Below are positions 8,155 through 16,172 of a stretch of DNA of 46,846 nt, piece by piece (positions within the stretch are counted from its first letter, which is position 1; each line of letters starts with the position of its first letter). The stretch is from an uncultured Bacilli bacterium (GTDB taxonomy: Bacteria; Bacillota_I; Bacilli_A; RF39; UBA660): assembly GCA_947601845.1 (NCBI GenBank), contig CANQGH010000006.1, positions 1 through 46,846 on the forward strand. Reading direction: 5' to 3'. The notes below the pieces were generated by a model. The model saw nothing but the letters and a program-made list of their open reading frames with translations. It searched no databases and had not been told where the DNA came from. The translations under genes and the position numbers were made by a program.

Positions 8155-9139
8155 GATCCTCTCCTATATATGTACTCAACATATATGCTATAGCATCAAT
8201 AGTATTAGATACTTCAACTATATTATTATCAACCCCTCCTACCTCAATCAAAACACACCTACTAGAAAAATCTTGATTGTATACTCCATTTACTCCAGGG
8301 CCACTTTTCTTATATATACCTTTACTAATGCCATTATATTTGCCACTAATAATCGTATTAAGTCTAGAAATAACTTCTTCACTTTCCTTATATTTACTAT
8401 TCTCCATTCCTAATAAAAATAACACTTTAGCATAACTCTTATTATTAATATTAATAGTTGTCTTATCATAAGAAACCGAATCTCTATGTAAATCAATAAA
8501 ATATATTAATGATGGATAATCCTCTTTAGCTTGTTCCATTAACATTCTAGTTATTTTATAACTACTGGCATAATTCCAATTATTAATTCTAAGAAGCTCT
8601 TCAATATTACTCTCTTCTACAATCGAAGTAATACCATAATGTTCTAGTTTTTCTTGTAAAATATAGCTAGCTAATAAAACACTAGGAGCTATATCATAAT
8701 TAGATCCTTTTAAAGAAGCATACTCTTCACTTTGATGAGTATTATAAATATAGACAATAGGGTTCTGTTCGGTCTCATTACTATCTTTGTCACTAGGATT
8801 AACATTAGGTGTATCATCATCATTATTGTCATTCATCACTGTATCAGTATTAACTTGATTAGAATTAAGACCTTTATAATTATTTTTTAAAAGTTTAAGA
8901 GGATCAAACAAATCAAGCATGGATATATAATTAACTACCTCACTACTAAAACCATCTATTTTAATATTATTCGATTTGGATACCAATGTTTTTAAAAATA
9001 AGTCATCTACTTTTAAATTAACCTCATCTAAAAATTTAACCGTATATAAAAATGACATAATAAAAATAGTTAAAAGAATAATTGTTTTGATACTCAAGAA
9101 GATCTTTTTGTTTTTATTATTTTTATTCTTTTTATCCAT
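8147..9139 (-). CDS. spoIIP: Stage II sporulation protein P
   Basis: SpoIIP is a membrane-anchored amidase/endopeptidase that works with SpoIID and SpoIIM to degrade septal peptidoglycan during engulfment of the forespore. The protein of 330 residues has an N-terminal transmembrane anchor (about 12-35), an Asp/Asn-rich linker (about 100-120), and the SpoIIP domain with the motifs YIYNTHQSEEY, IDLHRDS and LIEVGG that carry the zinc-binding His and Glu. The start is preceded by GAGGGTGATAA. It lies just downstream of gpr, as in Bacillus subtilis, with a 62-residue gene and a terminator between the two. Confidence 0.93.
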   Translation of the reverse strand: MDKKNKNNKNKKIFLSIKTIILLTIFIMSFLYTVKFLDEVNLKVDDLFLKTLVSKSNNIKIDGFSSEVVNYISMLDLFDPLKLLKNNYKGLNSNQVNTDTVMNDNNDDDTPNVNPSDKDSNETEQNPIVYIYNTHQSEEYASLKGSNYDIAPSVLLASYILQEKLEHYGITSIVEESNIEELLRINNWNYASSYKITRMLMEQAKEDYPSLIYFIDLHRDSVSYDKTTININNKSYAKVLFLLGMENSKYKESEEVISRLNTIISGKYNGISKGIYKKSGPGVNGVYNQDFSSRCVLIEVGGVDNNIVEVSNTIDAIAYMLSTYIGEDHE

Positions 9140-9199
9140 TTTATCACCCTCATATTAAGTATATATTTTTTTAGTAATAATCTTGTCGAAAAAAGCCAT

Positions 9200-9226
9200 A
9201 AAAAAAAGGAATTTTAACATTCCTTC
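9200..9226 (-). terminator. Terminator between the small gpr-side gene and spoIIP
   Basis: A seven-base stem (AAGGAAT / ATTCCTT) with a T-run of eight, read leftward, overlapping the end of the small gene at 9214. spoIIP must therefore have its own promoter or depend on read-through. Confidence 0.75.
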
Positions 9227-9402
9227 TTATCATAGTTATTATCTAATAATTGACTATAAATGTCATTAGCTATTTTTATAGATTTTTCATTGTTATAATT
9301 ATCTTTTCTCTTAATTAGTTTAGAATATAAATCTATTAATACAAAATCCACTTTTTCTTCATCAGGTACACCTTCTATTTTTCTTACTAGAACATTTTCC
9401 AT
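9214..9402 (-). CDS. Small hypothetical protein between gpr and spoIIP
   Basis: About 62 residues, charged and helical, with no membrane segment. It resembles no family that I know. The frame opens with TTG-ATG-ATG; the second ATG (9402) has the best spacing, seven bases, from GAGGG at 9410-9414. It lies about 100 bases after gpr and ends in a terminator, so it is probably the last gene of the gpr transcript, or its own unit. Confidence 0.5.
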   Translation of the reverse strand: MENVLVRKIEGVPDEEKVDFVLIDLYSKLIKRKDNYNNEKSIKIANDIYSQLLDNNYDKKEC

Positions 9403-9502
9403 CATCAAGCCCTCTTTCTAGCCTTTATATCTTATATTTTATGTCTATCATGTAATAAGTGTCAATAAAATTACTAATTATTATTGTCAAGTGGTGTCTA
9501 AA

Positions 9503-10537
9503 TTATTGGTTCATTTTAGGATGTAAGGCTCTATTAATACTAGTAGATAGTACTAGGGCTAATTTATCTACCATAAAGTCTACTTCTTTAGGTGTAACCA
9601 TTAAATTATAACCTATAGGGGTTAATACCTCAAATATTAATTCTTTTACTTCTTCCTCACTAAGATTACCTAAGTATCCTAGAACTTTTTCTTTATCTTC
9701 AGCCGATAAATCGTTGTATCTTTCTTTTAAATAATTGATACTAGTAACAGGTTTTAATTTATGAGAATGTTTATTAATATTAGCTTTATTATAACTAAAT
9801 TTTTTTAATATATATTTGATGGTATCACTAACAATAGTAACCGCATCAACTACCGTTGGTATACCTATAGCTATTACTGGTATTCCTACTGTTTCTTTGG
9901 ATATTTCGATTCTACTATTACCAACCCCACTACCAGGATTAATACCCGTATCAGTCATTTGAATCGTTTTATTTACTCTATCAATAGAAGAAGACGCTAA
10001 AGCATCAACAGCTATAACAAAGTCAGGTTTGATTTGATTGATTAGACCCAAAATAACATCTTTAGCTTCAATACCAGTATTACCCATAACTCCTGGAATA
10101 AAACCTGATACGTTACGATATCCTTCTTCTATTTCAATATTATTAATAATGCATAAATGCCTAGTAATAACTAAATCATTTAACACTTTAGGGCCTAAAG
10201 AATCAGGAGTAGATTTATAATTACCAAGACCGATAACTAAAGCTTTCTTATCTTTATCAATACCCAAATGATCCATTAATTTTAACAATTCACTAGTAAC
10301 AATATCTTCTAACCTTCGCCTATTAGAAGTATCGGTAACATCATCAAAACTAATCGTAATATATTTACCTTTCTTTTTGCCTAATTCCATCACATCATTG
10401 GTAACCGTTATATCACTAATCGTAATATCATCAATTTTTCTCTCATCACTTTTTATACCTTGAATATCACTAGAACCAATACTTTCTACAATAAGATCGG
10501 TCCTAACTCGATAATTCTTTAAATCAATCTCACTCAT
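9503..10537 (-). CDS. gpr: GPR spore protease (germination endopeptidase)
   Basis: GPR degrades the small acid-soluble spore proteins when spores germinate; it is made as an inactive zymogen in the forespore. The 344-residue protein has the family motifs VIGLGNYKSTPDSLGPKV, PGVMGNTGIEA, VIAVDALAS, DTGINPGSGVGN and IGIPTVVDAV, in order and over the usual length. The ATG at 10537 has GGTG six bases before it. Its substrate class is represented here by the sspI gene at 21.6 kb. The neighbours rpsT and spoIIP also border gpr in B. subtilis. Confidence 0.95.
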   Translation of the reverse strand: MSEIDLKNYRVRTDLIVESIGSSDIQGIKSDERKIDDITISDITVTNDVMELGKKKGKYITISFDDVTDTSNRRRLEDIVTSELLKLMDHLGIDKDKKALVIGLGNYKSTPDSLGPKVLNDLVITRHLCIINNIEIEEGYRNVSGFIPGVMGNTGIEAKDVILGLINQIKPDFVIAVDALASSSIDRVNKTIQMTDTGINPGSGVGNSRIEISKETVGIPVIAIGIPTVVDAVTIVSDTIKYILKKFSYNKANINKHSHKLKPVTSINYLKERYNDLSAEDKEKVLGYLGNLSEEEVKELIFEVLTPIGYNLMVTPKEVDFMVDKLALVLSTSINRALHPKMNQ

Positions 10538-10581
10538 AATATTCACCAGTTATAGTATTAACCAAATAAATAATTATATAA

Positions 10582-10620
10582 TAAAAAGAATTGTATCAAT
10601 AGATTACAATCCTTAAAAAA
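10582..10620. terminator. Bidirectional terminator-like hairpin upstream of gpr
   Basis: A ten-base stem (AAGAATTGTA / TACAATCCTT, one G-T pair) flanked by an A-run on the left and an A-run on the right, so it has a T-tail when read leftward. It acts as a second stop behind the surface-protein gene and separates it from gpr. Confidence 0.5.
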
Positions 10621-10687
10621 ATAATTTATTTTATAGATGTTTAATTTAATTATATATCCAAATTATAGATGCTGTAACAAACTCTAA

Positions 10688-10713
10688 GCAAAAAGAAACT
10701 TTAAAAGTTTCTA
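10688..10713 (-). terminator. Terminator of the surface-protein gene
   Basis: An eight-base stem (AGAAACTT / AAGTTTCT) with a T-rich tail read leftward, just after the stop at 10724. Confidence 0.65.
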
Positions 10714-10723
10714 AATCTTAATA

Positions 10724-12556
10724 TTATTTAGTTCCACCAGGGCAATATGTTGAATTACCTTTTGTGGTTTTCCCATTTGTACTGCATGGATATAATCGAT
10801 ACGGTGATTGATAAAATGTCTGATTGCCAGCGGCATCTTCAGCTGCTAGATATAGAATATAAAATGCATCCCATTTAGGAACCAATGTACCTGCAGGAGT
10901 ACTATTATATGAATATGTAGAATTAACGGTTCCCCCAGAAAAAGATCTTCCACGTTTTTCTAAAAGTGGTCCAGCACTACTATATGATGATTCAGAATCA
11001 TGAACTTGTGCTCGTTTAACTACTCCAGAATCGGCATCAGTAATAGTAGCTATAAAATGAAGTCCGCCATTATAACCATCGCTTACTGACTCCCATGTAG
11101 AAACGTTTATTACAGGTGGTGTATTATCAAAACGATATGGTCCGTAACGATGATATACTGTACCACTAATAGTAACATTAGTAGCACCGGATGCAGTTGA
11201 AGAATTACCATATGTATCTTTAACTTGTTTTACATATAGATAATAGTCCCCTGTTAAACCTGTTCCAGCAGTGAAAGAAGAACCTCTTGAATAACCTGTC
11301 CAACTACAACTACTAACTGATGAAGTGGATGTTGTTAAACAATATTGATAACTATTACCACTAGCTAAAGCACTTGAATCATTAACATAAATAGTAAGTG
11401 GATGAGTTTTTGCCCAGTTGGTGTTGGAAGTACTACTAATTGATACAACTGGACCTGTCGTGTCAGATGGTGCTTTGACATTACTTTTTTCAGTAATAAT
11501 AACCGGTTTTACAAGACCATTTCTAACACCACTCAGACATGAAGGATTCGGCTGTGTACTAGTAGAGGTAGCAATTAAATATACACATCCTCCGCTAGAA
11601 GTGCTATGTTCCATGGTCAAAAAAGATCCAGAAACATCCCAGAATTCATTCCTCCACGTTCCACTTGTACTTCCAAATTTAGATGCTAAGTTATAAAATT
11701 CGGTCAGTGTAATTAGCCTTGCCTTCGTATATGTAGATGAACCACCTGCTGCATTTATTGAGGACTTAATTTTTGGTAAAACACTGTTGTCTATAAAATA
11801 ACCTATATTGGTATTTGAAGAAGTATCATAATAAGTGCTGCCAGTTGTATCAAATGCATGATTATATGTACTACCTGCGTGTACTGCACCAGTAGAATCT
11901 ACAGTATGAGCCGATATTAATGTTACCAAGCTCTCCTTAGAGTCACTTGTTTTGGTTACATACCAAGTACTGCCATCAACTAAGGTAACCTTGTCCCCCA
12001 AAGTATAAGATGTATATGTTGGTGGTGTAGTCGGGTTATTAGAAGTACCTGGTTCATTTTCAACATAAACGAACGTTAACATAATACTCTTCTTAGTATT
12101 TTCTAATGTTTCTACTCCATCAGCATAACCAATACTTAATGTCACCGTATTAGTATTTCCCGGATCTAGTGATGTACCTTCACTCACGCCACTATAGCTA
12201 TAAGTTATTAAGTTATTATCATCTTGTACTACATCTACACTACTCAATTTAGCTTTCAAGTTACCTTGATTTTCCAATACAATGGTACATGTAATCATTG
12301 ATTCAGAATCACCAATTGTTCCATTTATTACAGCTGTATTAGATACAAAGCTAGTTGAATCTACTGTAGCTGTTCCGCTCTTACTACATGATAAACTCTT
12401 TATCTTTACTATCCAACTTCTATCAATAGTAGCTATTCCATCTAAATCCATATGTTGAGCTAAAGCTGCATATCCTAAACCCATAACAAATACTAGTATA
12501 ACTAATGAGGTTGTTAATATTGTTTTTTTATTAATGTTAATTTTACCTTTTAACAA
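10724..12556 (-). CDS. Large secreted protein with Ig-like domains
   Basis: About 610 residues. An N-terminal hydrophobic segment (about 12-35, ending in a YAALA-type site) directs export. A beta-rich domain of about 140 residues follows (DGIATIDRSWIVKI...), then a DUF6273-like middle domain that starts at GDKVTLVDGSTWYV. Two Ser/Thr/Gly-rich Ig-like domains (beginning at DTTGPVVSI and DNTPPVINV) end in a Cys-containing tail. No LPXTG or NPXTN signal and no C-terminal anchor are visible. The best start is the TTG at 12556, eight bases after AGGAG; the frame itself opens at a GTG at 12565. Just upstream lies the sortase gene. Probably displayed or released at the cell surface. Confidence 0.65.
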   Translation of the reverse strand: MLKGKININKKTILTTSLVILVFVMGLGYAALAQHMDLDGIATIDRSWIVKIKSLSCSKSGTATVDSTSFVSNTAVINGTIGDSESMITCTIVLENQGNLKAKLSSVDVVQDDNNLITYSYSGVSEGTSLDPGNTNTVTLSIGYADGVETLENTKKSIMLTFVYVENEPGTSNNPTTPPTYTSYTLGDKVTLVDGSTWYVTKTSDSKESLVTLISAHTVDSTGAVHAGSTYNHAFDTTGSTYYDTSSNTNIGYFIDNSVLPKIKSSINAAGGSSTYTKARLITLTEFYNLASKFGSTSGTWRNEFWDVSGSFLTMEHSTSSGGCVYLIATSTSTQPNPSCLSGVRNGLVKPVIITEKSNVKAPSDTTGPVVSISSTSNTNWAKTHPLTIYVNDSSALASGNSYQYCLTTSTSSVSSCSWTGYSRGSSFTAGTGLTGDYYLYVKQVKDTYGNSSTASGATNVTISGTVYHRYGPYRFDNTPPVINVSTWESVSDGYNGGLHFIATITDADSGVVKRAQVHDSESSYSSAGPLLEKRGRSFSGGTVNSTYSYNSTPAGTLVPKWDAFYILYLAAEDAAGNQTFYQSPYRLYPCSTNGKTTKGNSTYCPGGTK

Positions 12557-12600
12557 CTTAATCACTCCTATCCTTTAGCTTTATCTATCATATATATATT

Positions 12601-12629
12601 ATTATAACTATCTGTTTGAATTTTGACAA
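12601..12629 (-). promoter_or_regulatory. Promoter of the surface-protein gene
   Basis: Read leftward, TTGTCA (12624-12629) and TATAAT (12601-12606) are 17 bases apart. The -35 box lies inside an inverted repeat, TTGACAAGATAA (12623-12634) / TTATTTTGTCAA (12644-12655), 11 of 12 bases matched, which may be an operator. Confidence 0.6.
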
Positions 12630-12676
12630 GATAAACTATACTCTTATTTTGTCAAGTTTTGACTATTTTTATGACA

Positions 12677-14071
12677 TTATTTTTCTTCAATGCGAATTAA
12701 CTTTGCATGAAGAACTACTCTATATGTACTATCATAGCAAGATGATAAAGTTAATATCTTATCATTAGGAGACATATTAACTTTAAAATCATGAACACTT
12801 CTTGATGTAACTGTATTAATAAAAGTATCAAATTCTTCATCAGTAGAAAACTTAGTCTTAATATAGTAAGATTCGGGAACTATCTTATAAGTACTAAATA
12901 CTTGCCATAGGGCATTAGCTGTAGGCGTTGAAGTTTTTATAACATAGTTATTAGAATTATTATACCAAGATGGACTAACAACATTTCTTAGACTTCCAAA
13001 CATTGTATCATCAAGTCTTCCATGAGCATACAAAATAGTATTTTTACCATACTCATCTTTATTATTTCGATAATCTAAAAATACCCATCCTGCACTATTA
13101 TAACTTTTGTTAAAAGAATGTTTTAAGTAATAACTATTATCTGTAGTTTGTACATAAGGATAATTAATATTAGTACCTGGCACTTGAATCCATCCTACAG
13201 TATCATTATTAATAGTTTTTAATTCATCAAAATTAGCATTTAGCATAGACATAGACATATAATACCAATAATCATTAGGTCTAGACTCTGGAATACTTGG
13301 TTTATTATCTGGTACTTTTTCTTCTTCAACATCGGTTATAGCTCCCATTGCCACTACTTCATTAATATCTGCTAATTCATAAATATTGACTAATTGGTGT
13401 TTATTACTTCTATTTTCTAGTTCCCAACGTAAAAACCTAATGGATAACGCTAAAAAAGTGACAATAGATATAATAAAGATAACTGTCCATATAATTTTTT
13501 CTATTTTGCTAACTTTTTTCTTATTTTTTTTAATATTTGTGTTTTCAATAGTGCTTTTTAGTTTTTTTATCTCTTGAGTGTCAAAGGGTTTTATTTTATT
13601 ATTATCAGTATTTTTATCAACTAACTCTTTCAAAGTTAATTTATCATCATTTTTTTCTATTTCTTTATTATTTTTAATTTTAGGGATAACTGATGTAGAT
13701 GATAATGGCGTTACCTTTTCTTTTTTGGTATTTTCAGCTTTATCTACTTTGGGTATCACATATTTTCGCCCAGGATTAATAATCCTTTTTATTTGCTTAG
13801 TTAACTCTAACAACTCGGTTGTATAGTCTTTAGTCAATTCTATCTTATCTAATTTTTCGGTTAATTCCAATAACTCAATATCAGAAAAATTGTCTTTATT
13901 ATCACTAATAATCTTATTCATTTCTTGAGTAAGGAACAAATATTCATCTTCATCTAAAGACTCATTCTTTTGGATGCTTTTTACACGTCTACCATAACTA
14001 TCCAATTGCTTTTTGGAATTAATTATTTCTTCATCATCATCAAACAAGTATTCATCTTTATCGTTATCCAT
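12677..14071 (-). CDS. srtB: Class B sortase with a long cytoplasmic N-terminal part
   Basis: Sortases join surface proteins to the wall or to each other by transpeptidation. This protein of 464 residues has an Asp/Glu-rich helical N-terminal region of about 185 residues, one transmembrane segment (about 195-215), and a C-terminal sortase domain with the catalytic His in ILYAHGRL, Cys in LTLSSC and Arg in TYRVVLHAKL. The order and the helix between them fit class B. The long N-terminal cytoplasmic region is unusual, since class B enzymes are normally about 230-260 residues. The neighbouring surface gene is a natural candidate client but lacks a visible sorting signal. Confidence 0.85.
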   Translation of the reverse strand: MDNDKDEYLFDDDEEIINSKKQLDSYGRRVKSIQKNESLDEDEYLFLTQEMNKIISDNKDNFSDIELLELTEKLDKIELTKDYTTELLELTKQIKRIINPGRKYVIPKVDKAENTKKEKVTPLSSTSVIPKIKNNKEIEKNDDKLTLKELVDKNTDNNKIKPFDTQEIKKLKSTIENTNIKKNKKKVSKIEKIIWTVIFIISIVTFLALSIRFLRWELENRSNKHQLVNIYELADINEVVAMGAITDVEEEKVPDNKPSIPESRPNDYWYYMSMSMLNANFDELKTINNDTVGWIQVPGTNINYPYVQTTDNSYYLKHSFNKSYNSAGWVFLDYRNNKDEYGKNTILYAHGRLDDTMFGSLRNVVSPSWYNNSNNYVIKTSTPTANALWQVFSTYKIVPESYYIKTKFSTDEEFDTFINTVTSRSVHDFKVNMSPNDKILTLSSCYDSTYRVVLHAKLIRIEEK

Positions 14072-14103
14072 ATTATCAACCCTTACTCTTTTACTCTAAT
14101 ATG

Positions 14104-14142
14104 ATTTTATCAATTATTTTAAAATATGTAAACAATGTTTAC
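14104..14142 (-). promoter_or_regulatory. Sortase promoter with an overlapping palindromic operator
   Basis: Read leftward, TTTACA (14127-14132) and TAAAAT (14104-14109) are 17 bases apart. A perfect palindrome GTAAACA-A-TGTTTAC (14128-14142) covers the -35 box, as expected for a repressor site. Confidence 0.5.
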
Positions 14143-14161
14143 GAAAAAGTTCAAGTTTTTA

Positions 14162-14190
14162 TTGTATTTTATATCTTTTTTTGTTAGAAT
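14162..14190 (+). promoter_or_regulatory. Promoter of rpsT
   Basis: TTGTAT (14162-14167) and TAGAAT (14185-14190) are separated by exactly 17 bases, about 30 bases before the rpsT start. Confidence 0.65.
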
Positions 14191-14219
14191 AGTTTTAGTT
14201 AAAAAGCGAGGTGATAAAA

Positions 14220-14483
14220 ATGCCAAATATCAAAAGTGCTAAAAAGAGAGTAAAATCTAGCGCCAAAAAGTGTGAAGCTAATACAGTTATAACTTCAAGT
14301 GTAAAAAATTCTATTAAAAGAGTAGAAAAAGAAGTTAAAGCTGGTAATAAAGAAGCTGCTAGTGAAAAATTAAATATCGCTATTAAAAGAATTGATAAGG
14401 CTGCTAAAAGTGGCTTAATTCATAAAAACACAGCTGCAAGACAAAAATCAAGATTAACTAAAATGAAAAATAATATGGAGTAA
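14220..14483 (+). CDS. rpsT: 30S ribosomal protein S20
   Basis: 87 residues, very Lys-rich, with the typical S20 start MPNIKSAKKRVK and the C-terminal helix HKNTAARQKSRLTK that contacts 16S rRNA in the small subunit. The AGGTG ribosome site before the ATG at 14220 fixes this start, three codons after the open frame begins. It diverges from the sortase gene and is followed by its own terminator. Its nearness to gpr and spoIIP is conserved in Bacilli. Confidence 0.97.
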   Translation: MPNIKSAKKRVKSSAKKCEANTVITSSVKNSIKRVEKEVKAGNKEAASEKLNIAIKRIDKAAKSGLIHKNTAARQKSRLTKMKNNME

Positions 14484-14505
14484 TTCATCAATTACTCTTT
14501 TTTTT
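14478..14505 (+). terminator. Terminator of rpsT
   Basis: A perfect eight-base stem (GAGTAATT / AATTACTC), CATC loop and a T-run of eight, overlapping the rpsT stop codon. Confidence 0.85.
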
Positions 14506-14543
14506 ATGTTAAAAATTTAGTACAATGTTGCTAAGGTGAAAAT

Positions 14544-15452
14544 ATGAAGAAGTTTTTTGTTTTTATTATTTTATGTGCCCTATTAGTATTAACATATTTA
14601 TATAGAGAAGATATCATTATTTTTTTAGTTGATAAATTGTCCATTACTGATAAAGAGGTTAAACTTGATTTTAAAAATAAATATTATTTAGATTATAAAG
14701 TAAACTATGTTAAAGTTACCGATAATTTTCAAGTTGAAAATAAAAATGATCTTTTAAATGTTTATTATACGATAATTAATTCTGGAATTGATGAATTTTC
14801 TTTTTACTGCCCCGATACCTATTCTAGTTGTATTGATGATGTTTTATATCTTAGTAGTGATGAGGCTACTTTATCTAATATAAATAGTTTTGTCCATCCA
14901 TATAATAGTTTCAATGCTATAAAAACAGAATATAATTCTTTTAATAAAGTAACTCTAAGTATTGATAGGATTTACGATGATGATAAAATAAAAGCCATTA
15001 ATGATGTAGTTAAAAGAATTATTGATGAAGAAGTAAAAGATGAAGATGATCCTAAAGAAATTATCAAAATTATTCATAATTATATTATTAATAATACTAA
15101 ATATGATATTGAACGTGCTGATAATAATATTATTAAATATGAATCTAGTAATGCATATGGAGTTCTAATTGAACATTATGGACTATGTGGTGGATATACT
15201 GATGCCATGGCGATATTTTTGAATTATTATAATATTCCGAATTTTAAAGTAGTAAGTAGTAATCATATATGGAATGCTGTATATATAGATAATAATTGGT
15301 ATCACTTAGATCTTACTTGGGATGATCCAGTTATAGTTGATGGTAGTGATACTTTAGAATATACGTTTTTCTTAATATCAACCGCGGAATTAGAAAATCT
15401 TGAGACTAATCAACATATTTTTGACCATCAAGTTTTTAGTGAATTAAATTAA
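14544..15452 (+). CDS. Membrane-anchored transglutaminase-like protein
   Basis: 302 residues. An N-terminal membrane segment (about 4-20) is followed by an extracellular region of about 140 residues and a transglutaminase-like core with the catalytic Cys in YGLCGGYTDA, His in SSNHIWNAV and Asp in YHLDLTWDDP. The triad is complete. Bacterial members usually act as peptidases or wall-linked proteins rather than true cross-linkers; the substrate is unknown. It runs with rpsT but has a separate unit, since a terminator lies between, and ends in a hairpin at 15461-15490. Confidence 0.75.
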   Translation: MKKFFVFIILCALLVLTYLYREDIIIFLVDKLSITDKEVKLDFKNKYYLDYKVNYVKVTDNFQVENKNDLLNVYYTIINSGIDEFSFYCPDTYSSCIDDVLYLSSDEATLSNINSFVHPYNSFNAIKTEYNSFNKVTLSIDRIYDDDKIKAINDVVKRIIDEEVKDEDDPKEIIKIIHNYIINNTKYDIERADNNIIKYESSNAYGVLIEHYGLCGGYTDAMAIFLNYYNIPNFKVVSSNHIWNAVYIDNNWYHLDLTWDDPVIVDGSDTLEYTFFLISTAELENLETNQHIFDHQVFSELN

Positions 15453-15460
15453 AAATGAAA

Positions 15461-15490
15461 AGAAGGCTTTATCAATAAGGCCTTTTAATT
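15461..15490 (+). terminator. Terminator of the transglutaminase-like gene
   Basis: A stem of up to ten bases (AAGGCTTTAT / ATAAGGCCTT, one G-T pair) followed by TTTT and an AT-rich tail. Confidence 0.6.
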
Positions 15491-15553
15491 TGTTCCTTTA
15501 AGGAAAATAGTTTCACTTTGTCGTATAATATATTTGCAAGGGGGGGAATTATT

Positions 15554-16018
15554 TTGAACACAATAAAAATCGTGAAAAATAAAAACAGCACCACTTTTGA
15601 AGATATTAAACATATTGATGAAAATGGTTATGAATATTGGTATGCTAGAGAATTAATGCAGGCGCTTGAATATACAAAGTGGAGAAATTTTAATAATGTA
15701 ATTGCAAAAGCTAAACTTGCGTGTGAGTTAAGTAAAAATAATATTGATAATCATTTTGCCAATGTCGGCAAAACGATCAAAATGCCTAAAGGAGCTACCA
15801 AAATAATTGATGATTATGAATTATCAAGATATGCTTGTTACTTAATAGCTCAAAATGGTGATTCTAGAAAAGAAACTATAGCACTTGCCCAAACATACTT
15901 TGCTATTCAAACTAGAAAGCAAGAATAGAAGGAAATGGAATATGATAACCTGCCTGAAATAGAAAAAAGGTTTTATCAAAGAAATATAACTAAACAAGGA
16001 AATTATTTATTAAAGCAG
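15554..16018 (+). pseudogene. dinD: 5' part of a disrupted dinD (DNA-damage-inducible protein D, BRO-N type)
   Basis: A TTG start at 15554 follows a strong GGGGGG-type ribosome site. The product has the BRO-N/DinD core: YWYARELMQALEYTKWRNF, the central region ending ELSRYACYLIAQNG, and ALAQTYFAIQTRKQE. An in-frame TAG at 15926-15928 interrupts it. DinD-like sequence goes on in the same frame behind it (YDNLPEIEKRFYQRN, then GNYLLKQ) to about 16018, where similarity stops. The next DinD segment is 2.3 kb away at 18296. Family members are about 270-290 residues and often lie beside type I restriction genes. This copy is not functional as a whole; a 125-residue N-terminal product could still be made. 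Confidence 0.75.
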
Positions 16019-16121
16019 CGATTAAGCTACAAGTTACTGACGAAATTCTCTTTCTATAAAAATTATATATGAATTATACTTAAAAGACAAAAGGAGTATG
16101 GAAAAAATATTATATTTATAG

Positions 16122-16127
16122 TATAAT
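16122..16127 (+). promoter_or_regulatory. Possible -10 box before the YhcG nuclease gene
   Basis: TATAAT stands about 45 bases before the start codon. No convincing -35 box is seen at the right distance, so this is weak evidence. Confidence 0.3.
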
Positions 16128-16172
16128 TCATATGTATAAAAACTTTGATATGTAAATGATTGGAGGACTTTA

